Origin: Venturia oleaginea
Taxonomy: Eukaryota > Ascomycota > Dothideomycetes > Venturiales > Venturiaceae
Assembly: GCA_013176395.1 (NCBI GenBank)
Contig: JABMLP010000014.1
Coordinates: 992,001 to 1,056,000, forward strand
Direction: 5' to 3'
DNA: 64,000 nt
The position numbers and the translations under genes are program-made. Below are positions 39,101-49,955 of the stretch, in pieces. Below the pieces are notes generated by a model. That model searched no databases and was not told the origin of the DNA. It saw only the letters and a list, made by a program, of their open reading frames with translations. Every line of letters begins with the position of its first letter. Position 1 is the first letter of the stretch.

Positions 39101-39319
39101 GGTGTTTGCGGATATGTGGTTGTCCGGTGGATGAAGCTGCCGTCGGATGGGACAGTGGATGAGCGATGCTGCGGGATTCGCGTAGATGCCCTGGCACTTC
39201 GCGTCGCGCGAAAAGTCGTGATCATGTCCAACTCGGGATGGATATTGATGGATGGGTATTCATAACCAGCGACCTTGCAGGACCTGACATTCAAGACGCC
39301 TCCCAATTGTCCACACACC
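39101..39319. promoter_or_regulatory. Shared divergent promoter, SNF2-PHD gene / clr2
   Basis: 219 bp between the two divergent start codons. An upstream ATG at 39225 (MSNSGWILMDG) could belong to an extra first exon of clr2, so the Clr2 start is not fully certain. Confidence 0.5.
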
Positions 39320-41394
39320 ATGACCCTACACCAAGTCTTCCACGTAATCTGGCTTGCACGGTCCGATGGCAAGTTGGACATTCGTGGCAAGAGTGGCCTG
39401 TGGGAGAAGAACGAACCGACGTCGAAGCAACTGGACCAAACGCCAGATGCGAAGCGTGTCAGCGACTACTACCGCTTCACAACCATAAATGAGACCAAGC
39501 ACCTGGATTGGCGGAGGAAACTGGCTGGCATGCTGGCGAGAGAGATGGGACATTCCATGGGTGCGTTCTGCTGCGAACAAGTCTCAAGTCGAATATGCTA
39601 ATACGCAGCAAAGACAAATCTTACATACTCTACGACCTCCCAGAAAACTACCGCCTCTACGAGCACGTCAAATCAAAAGGTACAGATGCTGACGGATTCC
39701 CTCCCAAAAACCCAAAGAACCATGCTGGAGGAGGGCACGACCGCCAAGATGCCTACCTGTACGGCCACCCACTGGGCAGGAAGAAGAGATTCAGGAGCCC
39801 GGCAGACTTCTTCCCCCATCTGCTATGGCTGGTCACAGATAAAACGAGTGATCCAAAGAACTGTTCATGCAAGATCTGCTCGCCTGACGAGTTGCAGCCA
39901 GTGCAGCCAGATACTCCAAAGACTGTAGAGCCGGCCAAGAACATCCAACCTGTTGTACAGCAGAAAGACATTCCCACGAGACCTATCGTCCATCGCAATC
40001 CTGTAGTCGAGATACCCACGCGAGCTCCCTCCAATACCCAAGTCCGACGTCCTACTTCTACTATCCCTCCCACCGCAGCAGCCCCTCCACCGCAAGTACC
40101 ATCTCCCGCACCCCAGCCCAACGGGCCCTCTCCTCTCGCCCAACCACGATCTCCCGACCATCAAATCGATTCCGCTTTTGGCAAATTTACCTTTCGCACT
40201 GGAGAGCTCATATGGTACAATCGAGAAGTGGCATGGGGTCTTGCCGTGATCCTGCGCCGCTGGATAACGGGCCCACCACCCAACAATCGCGCCTATATGG
40301 TTCAATCTCTCGCCGAACCTCATAACCATGATGCCCCCAGAATCATCAGCAATGAGAATGATATGAGGCCATGGTTGGCTTGGTCGCCTCCCGCTTACTG
40401 CCATGGAGAATTGAACAATATACCAGGACTCACCTATGAAACAGCAGACTGGAATGGCATCCGAACGGGCTTATTCGGTGAGCCAAGCAAGGACATGCTC
40501 ACCATTGATGCTAGTATTCTCGCTGCCAAGGCAATCGATGGTTCCTATACCCCTTTCGATTTCCTCAGAACAGTAACAAATCCCGAGACAGGGAACGAGA
40601 CGTACTGGAATGGCGTTTATCTTGGTGGTGAAAAGCTATGGCTTGGTGAACCAGTTCGTCTCCGTTATTCTACTGGGACCACAGCCGAGAACGTCCTCGT
40701 CATCTCCTCCATCGTCGAGAAAACCATTTCTTCCTATGCAACAGCAAAGACTACAAAAGTGACGATAAGAGGGGATATTTATACTTGCGCGACCATGACG
40801 CCTCCAGGACAACCTCCGCCCCAGTCCCAAGACACTAGAACGATACCAGAAAGGATGCTAGAGGACCTCAGACAACGCAATCGTGCTTCTGCCGCATCCG
40901 CAGCTACCGCTCCACCGCCACAAAATCCCAATCCCCGAATTTTCTTTTGGAAACTTCTCGGTACAAACGCCAGCATTGCTTTGCAAGACATCAAGGGACG
41001 ATGGTACGAGAGCTCCATTATGCTTCCCATAATCAACACCAAGGAAGGCTATATCGAATCCATCAAGGCGGGTAAGATCGAGTCGGTTGATGTTTATCTC
41101 AACGCCCGCAGCGAATGCAACAGAACGGATGGGGTAAGAAAAGAGCGACGGGAAGACGCCTTTGGTGCCGCTGTCCCTTCTTCTGCGAGACTGGTAGATG
41201 GCTTTACTGTTCAGGCCATGCCAGCTGAGAGGCCGACTTCCACGTCTGGCTTCAGGGAGGACACTGTTATGACCGATGCGGGAGGCGGACTTGTTGACGA
41301 CTTTTTAAACCTTGATGGGATGGATGGTGGCTTCCAGGGAGGCGTTGGTGGCATCGGAGGTGGTTTCAGCGGGCAGGGAGAATATTTTAGGTAA
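39320..41394 (+). CDS. clr2: Clr2-type transcriptional silencing protein
   Basis: Model: exons 39320-39560 and 39614-41394, 673 aa. The intron is 53 bp with GCTAATA before the acceptor. The N-terminal silencing domain is clear: LDQTPDAKRVSDYYR, KHLDWRRKLAGMLAREMG, SYILYDLPENYRLYEHVK, NHAGGGHDRQDAYLYGHP, RKKRFRSPADFFPHLLWL, and a short Cys cluster CSCKICS. A Pro-rich linker (residues about 185-270) leads to a Clr2 C-terminal region. In fission yeast Clr2 is part of SHREC, the Snf2/HDAC repressor complex of heterochromatin. The last 90 bp overlap antisense with the 3' end of the Cys/His-repeat locus A. The first ATG in frame is used; an upstream exon is possible. Confidence 0.87.
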
Positions 41395-43163
41395 ACAAGA
41401 GGGCCGACGCGATGGCGCGATGTGACTGCAATTTAGCGTTGGCGTCTGGGCATGGGAGGAAATGATAATATACTGCGAGGCATGAATCTCATCCTCCATC
41501 TTCTCCATGCACATCCAGCGGTGACACGTCCCTGCAACAAACGCCGGCTCCTTACAACCCACCTCCCCGCATTCATGATTTCCACAGTAGTCCGATGGCA
41601 AGTCTGTTCTCCGTCGTCATCCATGTGCATCGGTGGTTGTCGCGGAATTCATGGTAGGAGTGGCAGGGAGTTTGACATGATATCTTTCATTTGAGGATGG
41701 CGCTCACCTAAGATACAAGATGAAAATAAGCACAGCTCTTCCCCCTACAGCTCAGGTACCCACAATCACACAGCACATGCTTTGCTTTCCTCGCACACCC
41801 CTCCTAATCCATCTTGAATGTTTTCTTCCTCGTCTCCCGCCAGCAATCCTTCACCCGACAGGTATGCAATCTGCAGTACTTCGGAACCGGCTCTTGTCTC
41901 GCAACTTCTCCAAAGCATTGAGGTCGCGAACAGCTATGACGTTTGCAGAAAACGCCGGTCCTAATCCGTCCATTGAGCACGCCCGCCTCTTCATGCATCT
42001 TCTCATAGCAGGCTTTTTTAGCACACTTCTGCGATCCAATCTACGTCTCCCCTCTTTCCTTGCCGACATCCCTCAAATTCACATGCATGTTCCAAGCAAA
42101 CGTCAGTTTTTCCATCAAATCCTGGGATTTTCATTTTACAATGCACTCTGCAACAAGCATGCTTGGAACAAAACTCACCGGGCCCGATCCCTAGCTTGAT
42201 GTGTCTTACAGCTGTACAATTGTGATCTCACGATCGATACGAAGAAAGGAGCCTGGTTTATTATTGCGTGGTTGCGGGCAGTCAGGGGACCCACACTGGC
42301 ATTCAGCATGTACACCACACTATTGTTGCTGAGTTTACTGTCCTTGCGATGGAGGACGCACATCGGCTCCTGGCATTCGTGGTTCGGACAGAATTCTGAC
42401 CACACCTCTTTGTTGCTTGAACAAGAGGGCAGTTCGAGAAGGGAAATCGACATCTATGAAGGACGCAACATATCGACAAAATTGGGCCGCTTCGGCCCTG
42501 GTTGTGACAAGCAGGGTAAATTCAATTATGAAACTGATCGCTACAGATATTGGCTTCGGCTAGGCGTAGCTTGTAACAGTCCGGAATGAAGCAAGTGTGA
42601 AGAGCGCAGAATCTGCTGCCAGCAGAAGCAAATGTACGTTGAGTCCGGCAAGACAAGAACTCGTATCGATGGCCACGGGAACAGAAATTACTCGAAGCGG
42701 CCCCTTGATCACCGCACGAGGGCTCGCTGCAGCAATGCATCGGACACCAGTCGGAATGAGGTGGCCTCTGGCTGTCACAAGGTACAACCATGCACTCATG
42801 TTCAACGCAGTCGGCTGAGTTTATGGTTGTCGAACGACGAATTAGACAATTGGAAGAGCAACGTTGGGCATCGCAGTAGCTGGAACGATCCGTCCAACTG
42901 CAAAAACAGTGATGATGCCTATGCAAGCGCCAAGGCCACAAGTCTTCATCGCAAAGACAAAGAGAGCGACCTGATCGAAGCGGTGGCTTTGCAGTCAGCT
43001 AATTGATATGCACCGCTATCATTTGGTAATCGTTTGTTTACGCCCAGCCCTTGATTTGATAGGACAAACTTACAAGAAAACGTCTTCGGAGCAGCCTTGA
43101 AATTGTCCAGCTTGATTTGATAATAAGGCAGACCAATCCCAGACTGGAGAGATCGTCTTCCAT
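41305..43163 (-). pseudogene. Cys/His-repeat gene, locus A (largest copy, frames broken)
   Basis: The start is plausible at 43163: exon 1 43163-43074, a 75-bp intron (gtaagt...aattag), then exon 2 from 42998 in phase. From there down to about 41480 at least twelve units of the pattern C-x2-H-x-C-x4-C can be read, for example DCVEHECMVVPC, WCPMHCCSEPSC, RFCALHTCFIPDC, FCPNHECQEPMC, FCSKHACCRVHC, VCLEHACEFEGC, YCRLHTCRVKDC and YCGNHECGEVGC. The units are separated by 10-25 variable residues. They do not lie in one frame: a TGA occurs at 42522-42524 and shifts are needed near 42370, 42200 and 42030. Some breaks fit introns (for example gtatcg...ctag near 42195-42245); others do not. The function is unknown. 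Dense CCHC ligands suggest zinc binding. No signal peptide was seen. Confidence 0.5.
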
Positions 43164-43632
43164 GTCAATCAAATCAATAGTCTGATGCCATGAATCAAGG
43201 AGAAACCTGTGCCCGTTGAATTGCACACGTCGTTGCACAGATTCCGCTCAGTCAAAATTGTTGAGGTTCCTCAAAACAATTATACAGCGAAGCACATTGG
43301 CTTCTTCGGTTGAAGATCGCCAAAGTGCGAATACAGTGCTTTAAACTTCCGACTATTTTTAGGGAGATGGATTTGTACAATTTCTGAACTTGATCTCAAC
43401 ATAGGAGACTGATTTGTTAGAAGCGTGACCTTCACGGTCCTCACTGGGTAGAAGCTATTATGAATTAATGAGACCACCGTAGGCGGCCCCCTGCCCGAAC
43501 GCGAGCGTTCAGGAGTTCTGCCGCCTCCAAGCTCTTGCTCTTTGGCCAGCATCTCTTTTCCTTGGACCACGTCGGCTTAACGCTGGTGTCCTCCCAATTA
43601 AGGACACGTCACGATTCGCAGTGTGCAATTCC

Positions 43633-44123
43633 TCAGTCCTTGTAGAACGTGTCGTGGCTGAGGAAGTATGGCATTGTGAGGGATGGATGTGGGTAGCTAG
43701 AAGCTTCCGCCTCTTGGTCACCGCTTAACGAAGGTATAGAGGTTGGTTCTTGTGGGCCTTGGACGTTGCCGGCTCTCGGTGGGAATGCCGGGATCGTCGT
43801 ATGTGGTCGTGCTCCCCGTACTAAGGTAGTAGCCATAAAAGTGTATGATGGGGTGAAGTTGGGTTGGCCTGTCGTGCCTGAGGAGGAAACATTTGCCTTG
43901 GGTGGATTCAACCAATCAGAAAAGGATAGTCAGGGGTTCCTCCCGAGCACAACATCAATACCTTATCAAAATCTGTTACCCACCACATCTGCATTCCCTT
44001 CGCGATATTACTATTGGAGATCCATACATGTCTTTTAAGTTCAATTTCCCCCGGCATCTCTTCGTTTGACGAAACGAGAATGCAGCCTTCAGGGACAGAA
44101 AGCGCCCGCAACCTGTAACTCAT
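43633..44123 (-). CDS. Hypothetical protein inside the Cys/His-repeat island
   Basis: Model: exon 1 44123-43962, a 65-bp intron (gtattg...cccaag) and exon 2 43896-43633, both in phase 0, 141 aa. The N-terminal part reads SYRLRALSVPEGCILVSSNE and MQMWWVTDFDK; the C-terminal part is Pro/Ser-rich. No signal peptide or membrane segment. No family is recognised. Support is the in-phase splice and protein-like composition only. Confidence 0.38.
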
Positions 44124-44816
44124 CCTAATTTTCAGTTCTACTTCGCATCACGTATCCTCCTCGTCCTCTGTAATTACCACCTCGCCTTGGTTCTCCACAT
44201 TCCAGAACTCCCGAAGGATTTGCCCCTCAAATGAAATCTCCTAGTTTGCACTCTATCCCCATCACACCGCATAGCCGCCGAAGTTGTTTCATGCAATGAT
44301 AACCAATGAGCTGTACCTTTCTATCGATTTCTCCTCTCTATGCACAGCCTACCTCGCTTCTCTATCTGTTTCTATCTATCCATTATCTTGCCCAACAGGA
44401 GAGCCATGGCTTGCTGGAGAACTCGGCAAAATCTTGCACTCAGCACATGGAATGGAGGTATACTGACCAACTGTTCATGTCGTACGTTCCACTACGGCCT
44501 CATCGCATGGCTTAGCAGCTGGAAATTCGCCGCCTTAACGATGAGCTTTTGGACGATGCCTGAGCTCAGCCTCGTCACAGTTTTCTAATTCGATATTGTG
44601 TACGCCTTTATCAACGGCGAGGCTGAACGGCTGCCCGAGCCTAGCCCAGGCTTTGGCTAGCTTTAAGACTGGAGGAATGGTGGGTACATATGAGATGTTA
44701 TGAAGACTCCAAGAACAAAGGTGCAACAGTCCATTCCGTCTTCATTCTGTCTTCAACCCTTATCGGCTCATCAACGCCTTTGAATAGCTATCGCACTGTC
44801 TTCTTCAAAGCTCTTT

Positions 44817-45584
44817 ATGTCGGTTTCTACCTTAAATTTTCAAACATGGGATGCAGCATCCGTCCTCAATATCTATCCGGCACAAGGGCCATTGACCTGT
44901 TCCGGTAAAGCTAGAAACGGCACTCGACGTTGTGGGTGGGAATTACCCAGCGAGACCGAGATCCAAATTGGGACGGTTCTTGCAGAGATAGCTGCTTTAC
45001 ACCCTAGGGAGGCTCTAAGATGCGGACTGGTTAGAATACTTGCTGTTCTAGCATTATGCGAAGGACGGAAGAATGAAAGATTCAATGGTCATCGTTGGCA
45101 GCTCAACCAGCTTATGCAAGAATGGACGACTCTCATTACGCAAGCTTATCCAAAAACGCAACCTCACTCTGCAGTAAGACCATCGCCGTCTCCAGCATAC
45201 ACTACTCTATCGCAAGAGCAACAAGCCCTCACCCAAGAATCAACAGTTCATACAATGTCGGAATCAGTGGTTTCTATGGTGTCGGAGTTGTCATCTTACC
45301 ATATTTCGAAGCCATCAGCAATACAAATGCCGCTCTACATTGGAAATTCTTTTCAGCAGAAAACCCCGATCATAGAGGTTAGCGTTGCAGAGGTTGTGAC
45401 TCCCGGCCTCAAAACATCCCACCATCAATCCGATACTACTTATCAATCGAATCATCGTCAATATTCTGGAGGCAGTTCTATGACACTAGAGAATACTGCT
45501 TCAAATTTCTGCGGAGAATATCAGGAGACTTACCATAAGCCTCGTGGATTTCTGCTCCGCATACTGGGATGCTTCTGCTGCTAA
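44817..45584 (+). CDS. Orphan protein with a cysteine-terminated tail
   Basis: A single-exon 255-aa ORF with a true ATG. Residues 28-100 look folded (CSGKARNGTRRCGWELP ... ALRCGLVRILAVLALCEG ... FNGHRWQLNQLMQEW). Residues 110-235 are Ser/Thr/Gln-rich and probably disordered. The end is basic-hydrophobic with a final GCFCC, a likely S-acylation site that could tether the protein to membranes (inference). It lies between Cys/His-repeat loci A and B on the opposite strand. No family is recognised. Confidence 0.5.
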   Translation: MSVSTLNFQTWDAASVLNIYPAQGPLTCSGKARNGTRRCGWELPSETEIQIGTVLAEIAALHPREALRCGLVRILAVLALCEGRKNERFNGHRWQLNQLMQEWTTLITQAYPKTQPHSAVRPSPSPAYTTLSQEQQALTQESTVHTMSESVVSMVSELSSYHISKPSAIQMPLYIGNSFQQKTPIIEVSVAEVVTPGLKTSHHQSDTTYQSNHRQYSGGSSMTLENTASNFCGEYQETYHKPRGFLLRILGCFCC

Positions 45585-45930
45585 TGAAGTGGTATCGTGC
45601 TTAGTAGGACTGGTATGTACAACTATGGAAGTCGCATGGCACTAGACTAATTTGGTAAATAGGAGTTCTGGGGTGTCTGATTACTGGCAGCTTCTGATTT
45701 TTGTCATCTACGCTCATTACATTTACATGCGGACATTGGGCAACGATTCCATGGTGCACCTCACGGGAAGGCGTTTCAAGGAATTGACAATATCTTGAAA
45801 TTCTACTCATTCGTGCTTCGCAGTGCCCAAGTGCCAGACATGCTTCTCAATCATATCGCAACCGGGCCTACAAGAGGAATGTGAACAGATCAAATACCCA
45901 AGCGCCCTTCACTAAACCCGCACCTTCACC

Positions 45931-46586
45931 TTAACCAGGTGGAAAAGCCAACCCCTCATAATCCTTCTTACCATCCGCACGTTTGACCCTCGACTTCTTC
46001 TCCTCTTTCTTCGATGGCGAAATCCAAGGATTATGCCGAACACAATAAAGCGACGTCTCGGAAAACGTGTATTTGACACTACGCGCACAACCCTCTACCC
46101 GACAAGTGTGGGCAGAGCAAAATTTATACAGCGGATGGTCCATGCAGTCATTCTCGCGGCCACCTTTACAATCCGGCGCACCAGGACCAATGCATCGGAA
46201 CATCTAGGAGGACCGCGATGCTATCACATTCCGCGACTGTGCATAGTAGTTTTTCGTGTTCCACGCAGTGGCCTCGTCGTCGCTGCTACTCTCGTGCAGT
46301 TCTCGTACTGACATTCGTCGTCGCTGCAGTACCTTGTGCCGTCATCGGTACTTACTCGGTGATTGCAACAGTCAAGGGATTGGCAAACGTGAGCGTCGCA
46401 GTATTTGGAGAAGATATCTTGCGGGCCAATCTTGCTGTGCTCGTTTGGTATTGCATTGTTCCACACGGCAGGGCTTGGTATTCTTTGGACAGAAGAAGTA
46501 TATCGCATTGTCTTCTTCCTATGGAGAGATGTTGACCTCAGTTTCGCAGTCTTGATCGGAGCAGGTGACCATGGTGAGAGTTTCAA
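45931..46586 (-). CDS. Cys/His-repeat gene, locus B
   Basis: A two-exon model keeps frame: 46586-46290 and 46203-45931 with an 86-bp intron (gtagca...cctag), 189 aa. Units: YCDAHVCQSLDC, YCSDDECQYENC, FCSAHTCRVEGC and SLYCVRH. The C-terminus is Lys-rich. Inside the proposed intron another unit-like string occurs in a third frame (HCVEHEKLLCTVAEC). Upstream in a different frame lie MVTCSDQDC (ATG at 46572) and FFCPKNTKPCRVEQC. The true gene is therefore either spliced differently or decayed by single-base indels. It belongs to the same family as loci A, C, D and E. Confidence 0.45.
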
Positions 46587-46978
46587 GCTGTCAGATATTG
46601 ACTAGAATATAGGAATCGGTAGCCGAGTTTCCAATGAGATTTACACTGAAAATATGACTTGTTGAAGGACTGGCCAGGGTGATTGCTTTATCAATCCGCT
46701 GTGTTTGCTCACGACAACTGTCCCCCTTCACAGTAGAGTAACACGGTCCACAAGGCTGAGATTGTAGAGCCGAACACTATTATACGAATATTGATCTTTG
46801 GAGTTTAAATAAGACTAGGATAGCAATTGAGCAATCTATGGACCCCGCCAAAAATCCCGTAAGAGGGTTTGTTGCCTACGAATATTAGCTAATCTCTTTA
46901 TCAAAACCAAGGACCTCTGATTCATAACAAGTTCCTTTTAACCTCTGCGTGACCTGTCGTTTCCTGAAAGATTACACT

Positions 46979-47269
46979 TTACTCCCACAAATAAGACCAA
47001 TGCCATGTACAATATATTTTACCCGCGTCTGCGCGTTTGTCGGGACAACGACGTATTAAACATTTGCACCAGTTACAGTACTCAGTATTTGGGGTTTTGG
47101 TAGATCTAGAGCGATGACGGCTGCAATCTTTGCAGAAATGTAAGCGACACCAGGCGTCGCTGTTGATGAATTTATTTGTGCTGAAACAGCCTGAGCGTTC
47201 GCAGGGCAAGGTTTTATTTCTGACATGGTTGATCAGGTAAATCAGATGTGAATACTGTGTAGGTGACAA
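46979..47269 (-). pseudogene. Cys/His-repeat locus C (short copy without clear ATG)
   Basis: An open frame of 96 codons with units CERSGC, WCRLHFCKDC, YCNWCKCLIRRC and IYCTWH. There is no ATG in this frame. A nearby ATG (MSEIKP..., about 47225) is in another frame and would need a one-base shift to reach the Cys-rich part. It is probably a remnant or an internal exon of a longer gene. Confidence 0.42.
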
Positions 47270-48086
47270 CTTTTGTGATCTTAATCTCGGTATAAGTACA
47301 CCAAATGATGAACCATTATCTAGGTATCTGTCTAGGTATCATCTTTGTCAAGGAATATGCTGTCTTGACTTGCAATTTAATTCTGTTGCCTATTGTCTCA
47401 GCCGTGCCGTGGAAAAGTGCTTCAAGGTACACTTGGGAATCGTTTCAAAATGTGGCGGTATTAGAGTAGCTTTCCATCTTGTTCTTACTTGGTTAGAGAG
47501 CTTGTAATAGTGATTTGCTCACGTTTGACTTCGATAGATGGGACACATTCAAAGTCCGAGACACGACCAAAGATCCTGATGGGCCGTCAAAGAGGCTCTT
47601 TCTTGAGATTATCTCACCTTCAGTCTTTTCTTCCCTGTCCACTATTGAAGTAATCGCCGCTATGGAAAACGGTAGTTTTATCTCCTTGGTTCTTATGCCA
47701 CTGAAACTGAGCTTTTTGACGTATGGCGCAAACTCCTCGAGTGAATGGGTGAAGTATAAATAAATTCAAGCAACGATATTGCCCAGTTTCTGGCAAATAT
47801 GTTTAATCTGTATTGATGCCGATCTTGGGTTCAGCAACATAATTCTAATCAATAATTTCGACCTGATGGAATGGTCCAGAAGGATAGCAGCTGGCTACAT
47901 TCCGTTCATCGTAGCGCTGCTTCGGCGGGAGCCATAAAGATATCAGTATCCCATTCTTACTGCACAACCCTGCATCGACCTCCTCAGGCGTATGAAAACA
48001 AACGTCTGTGTTACGAAGAGCTCTAGGTGGTCTGATGAATCTTCTTTGTCCAAAGGTCGTCTTATTTACGGTTGCAAAAAAAATAC

Positions 48087-48143
48087 AGCCGTAAAGTTGC
48101 GGTTATTCTACGGTTTCAGCTAAACTCTTCAGAGTTTACGGCT
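48087..48143. repeat. Nested inverted repeat (hairpin or MITE-like)
   Basis: GCCGTAAA near 48090 pairs with TTTACGGC near 48133. The right half contains a second hairpin AAACTCT-TC-AGAGTTT, and CCGTA/TACGG words recur between. It is too short to assign to a transposon family. Confidence 0.4.
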
Positions 48144-48339
48144 TAGAAAGACCGCACCCCGCGGCTATGTAGTACTGAAAATTTTCTCTTGTACTTACTT
48201 GTTACGCTGAACGAGCAAAACAGAGTTATTCGGAAGTAGATTCCACACGAACTTAACGATAGGAGCCAATGAGCAGAACGAGTGTCACCCTGTGACTTGA
48301 CTGTATTGACTACTGAGGTAAAGTACACCGTGGCATCTG

Positions 48340-48357
48340 CATGCATATATATGCATG
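48340..48357. repeat. 18-bp perfect palindrome
   Basis: CATGCATATATATGCATG equals its own reverse complement and is followed by further ATGCAT words up to about 48380. Confidence 0.7.
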
Positions 48358-48779
48358 TCAATGCATTCCTTGGCATTTATCACGTGTACTATGCCTGAGG
48401 TATCAAGGACTGGCATGCCACTGTTCAACAGTACTGAAAAATTTCTCTTAACCTAGAGCCCTCACTATTCTACGGACTGGCTGTCAGGACTCATTGAGAA
48501 TACCGTGCCAACTAAGCCAAAAGACTGCATTAAGAGCAACTGCTCGTATGCCTGCGATATTCAATACATATGCTTGATGTCACATCCTGGTACAGAAGGC
48601 ACACTTGAGCTATACCGTTCTTACTTCCTTTATCACAATAGCTCCTGCTAGAGTACACACATCATATGTAACCATCAGCTCTACGGCTGAACATAGAACA
48701 ATACAATACACAATGATAGACATCATACATGTTTACATCACCTTGCAACCCTTCTGCAACACTTGACACTGGCATGCCT

Positions 48780-49151
48780 CTAACACACTCTCGTCAGCGG
48801 ATCCCAATCCATAGAAACCATCAAATTTCCACAGCCCGAGACAGCACAAGTATGTTCAGAGCAATAGTTGACGGAAGCTGAGTAGCCACTCTTCGGCATT
48901 TGCATGCTTCCAACGCCATCGCAATCCTTTTGCAAACATTTCTTGAAGCTGCAGTACCGATACAGTACATTGACGCGATGTTCAGTACAAGCCCTGACAA
49001 GGCATTGTTGCTGACGATAGTACCCGCCAACGGTGTCTTTCTCAGACTCCACTGCGCAAAGTTTCCACGAACACTCGTGAATCTCGCAGTACGATTCGCT
49101 GATAGATTCCATCTGTTCTTCCCAGCAGTCGTCAGCTCTGCAATATGGCAT
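48780..49151 (-). CDS. Cys/His-repeat gene, locus D (intact copy)
   Basis: A single uninterrupted ORF with ATG, 123 aa, the cleanest member of the family. Units in order: YCRADDC, YCEIHECSWKLC, QQCLVRAC, YCSFKKCLQKDC, YCSEHTCAVSGC, and a final C before the stop. That is 20 cysteines in 123 residues, without a signal peptide, which argues for a cytosolic or nuclear metal-binding protein rather than a disulphide-rich secreted one (inference). Spacing within a unit is C-x2-H/x-x-C-x4-C, with an aromatic residue usually just before the first C. Confidence 0.55.
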   Translation of the reverse strand: MPYCRADDCWEEQMESISESYCEIHECSWKLCAVESEKDTVGGYYRQQQCLVRACTEHRVNVLYRYCSFKKCLQKDCDGVGSMQMPKSGYSASVNYCSEHTCAVSGCGNLMVSMDWDPLTRVC

Positions 49152-49493
49152 TGTGAATCATCAGTTTCATAGTCTAATGAGTGTGGTAAGGTCTTGGAAC
49201 ACGAAAATACTTAACTCTCTAAATTAGCGGAAGCAGGTGGTCTGTATTCGTTAGCCTTGGGACAAGCTAAAATATAAGCTGCCCGGTAGATTTGACAAAT
49301 GGAACAATCGATCAAGTAAAACTCCATTCATTGAGCAATGAATGTTCTTTGCTGATTGTGACCCATCTAGATACATTGCAATCATCTCTCAATCGATGGC
49401 TGCCTTCCACAATTTAGTAATCCAATGAAGTCGAACCTTCCCCCTTATCAAAATGAGAAGAGCGAAACCTGGCGAATCTCCCGTTCTGGCGAT
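49152..49493. other. Spacer between Cys/His-repeat loci D and E
   Basis: No gene called. The minus strand at about 49420-49540 can be read as KYCQRHTCSAQEC followed by a hydrophilic tail and a stop, an alternative C-terminus for locus E in another frame. Confidence 0.35.
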
Positions 49494-49955
49494 CTAGATC
49501 ATAAACGAATTCGCTGCATTCTTGCGCAGAACAAGTGTGTCGTTGGCAATACTTGAACAAAAGAACCTAATTACTTTGACGCAGCGACCCTCATAGCAGG
49601 TGAAATTTCGGAATTGGTCCCCAGACTTGCATCTGTGATTTATACAAAATCAACGGTTTGGAACATAGGGCTGCGGGTTCAAGCAATCTTCTTGCTTACA
49701 CTTGTGATCGTCGCAGTATTGGAAGTTGCGTAATTTTTCCTTGCTGCAGCCTAGAATCGAACACTGATGGTAATTGCAGAAACGACAGTTGGCGCCGTCG
49801 CCTTTTTGCAGCCGGAAACATTCTGACGAGTGGTAAGAGCGGTGGAGGCCGCAATAGTCAGTGACTGTAGTCGTTGTAAAGTTAGACTTGCGCGTACGCA
49901 TTGGATCGTGTGGAGGAAGGAGTTTTCGATGATGATCGGCTATAATGGGAAACAT
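49494..49955 (-). CDS. Cys/His-repeat gene, locus E
   Basis: Model: exon 1 49955-49702, a 69-bp intron (gtgtaagc...cacag) and exon 2 49632-49494, 130 aa. The intron removes an in-frame TGA at 49650-49652 and rebuilds a perfect unit across the junction (YCDDHK joined to CKSGDQFRNFTC). Other units: YCGLHRSYHSSEC and FCNYHQCSILGC. A further unit (KYCQRHTCSAQEC) follows in a different frame near 49545, so the 3' end is uncertain. The same family as loci A-D, and the copy nearest VMA16. Confidence 0.48.

Larger units (their letters stand above)
47270..48779. other. Intergenic between Cys/His-repeat loci C and D
   Basis: No supported gene. It holds a nested inverted repeat at 48087-48143 and an 18-bp palindrome at 48340-48357. 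Confidence 0.4.

Noticed and set aside
41305..49955. Ultra-short introns (16-23 nt, GT...AG) explaining the frame breaks in the Cys/His loci
   Set aside because: Several breaks have such segments, but GT...AG pairs at this distance are common by chance, every supported intron in the window is at least 41 bp, and locus E is explained by a 69-bp intron instead.
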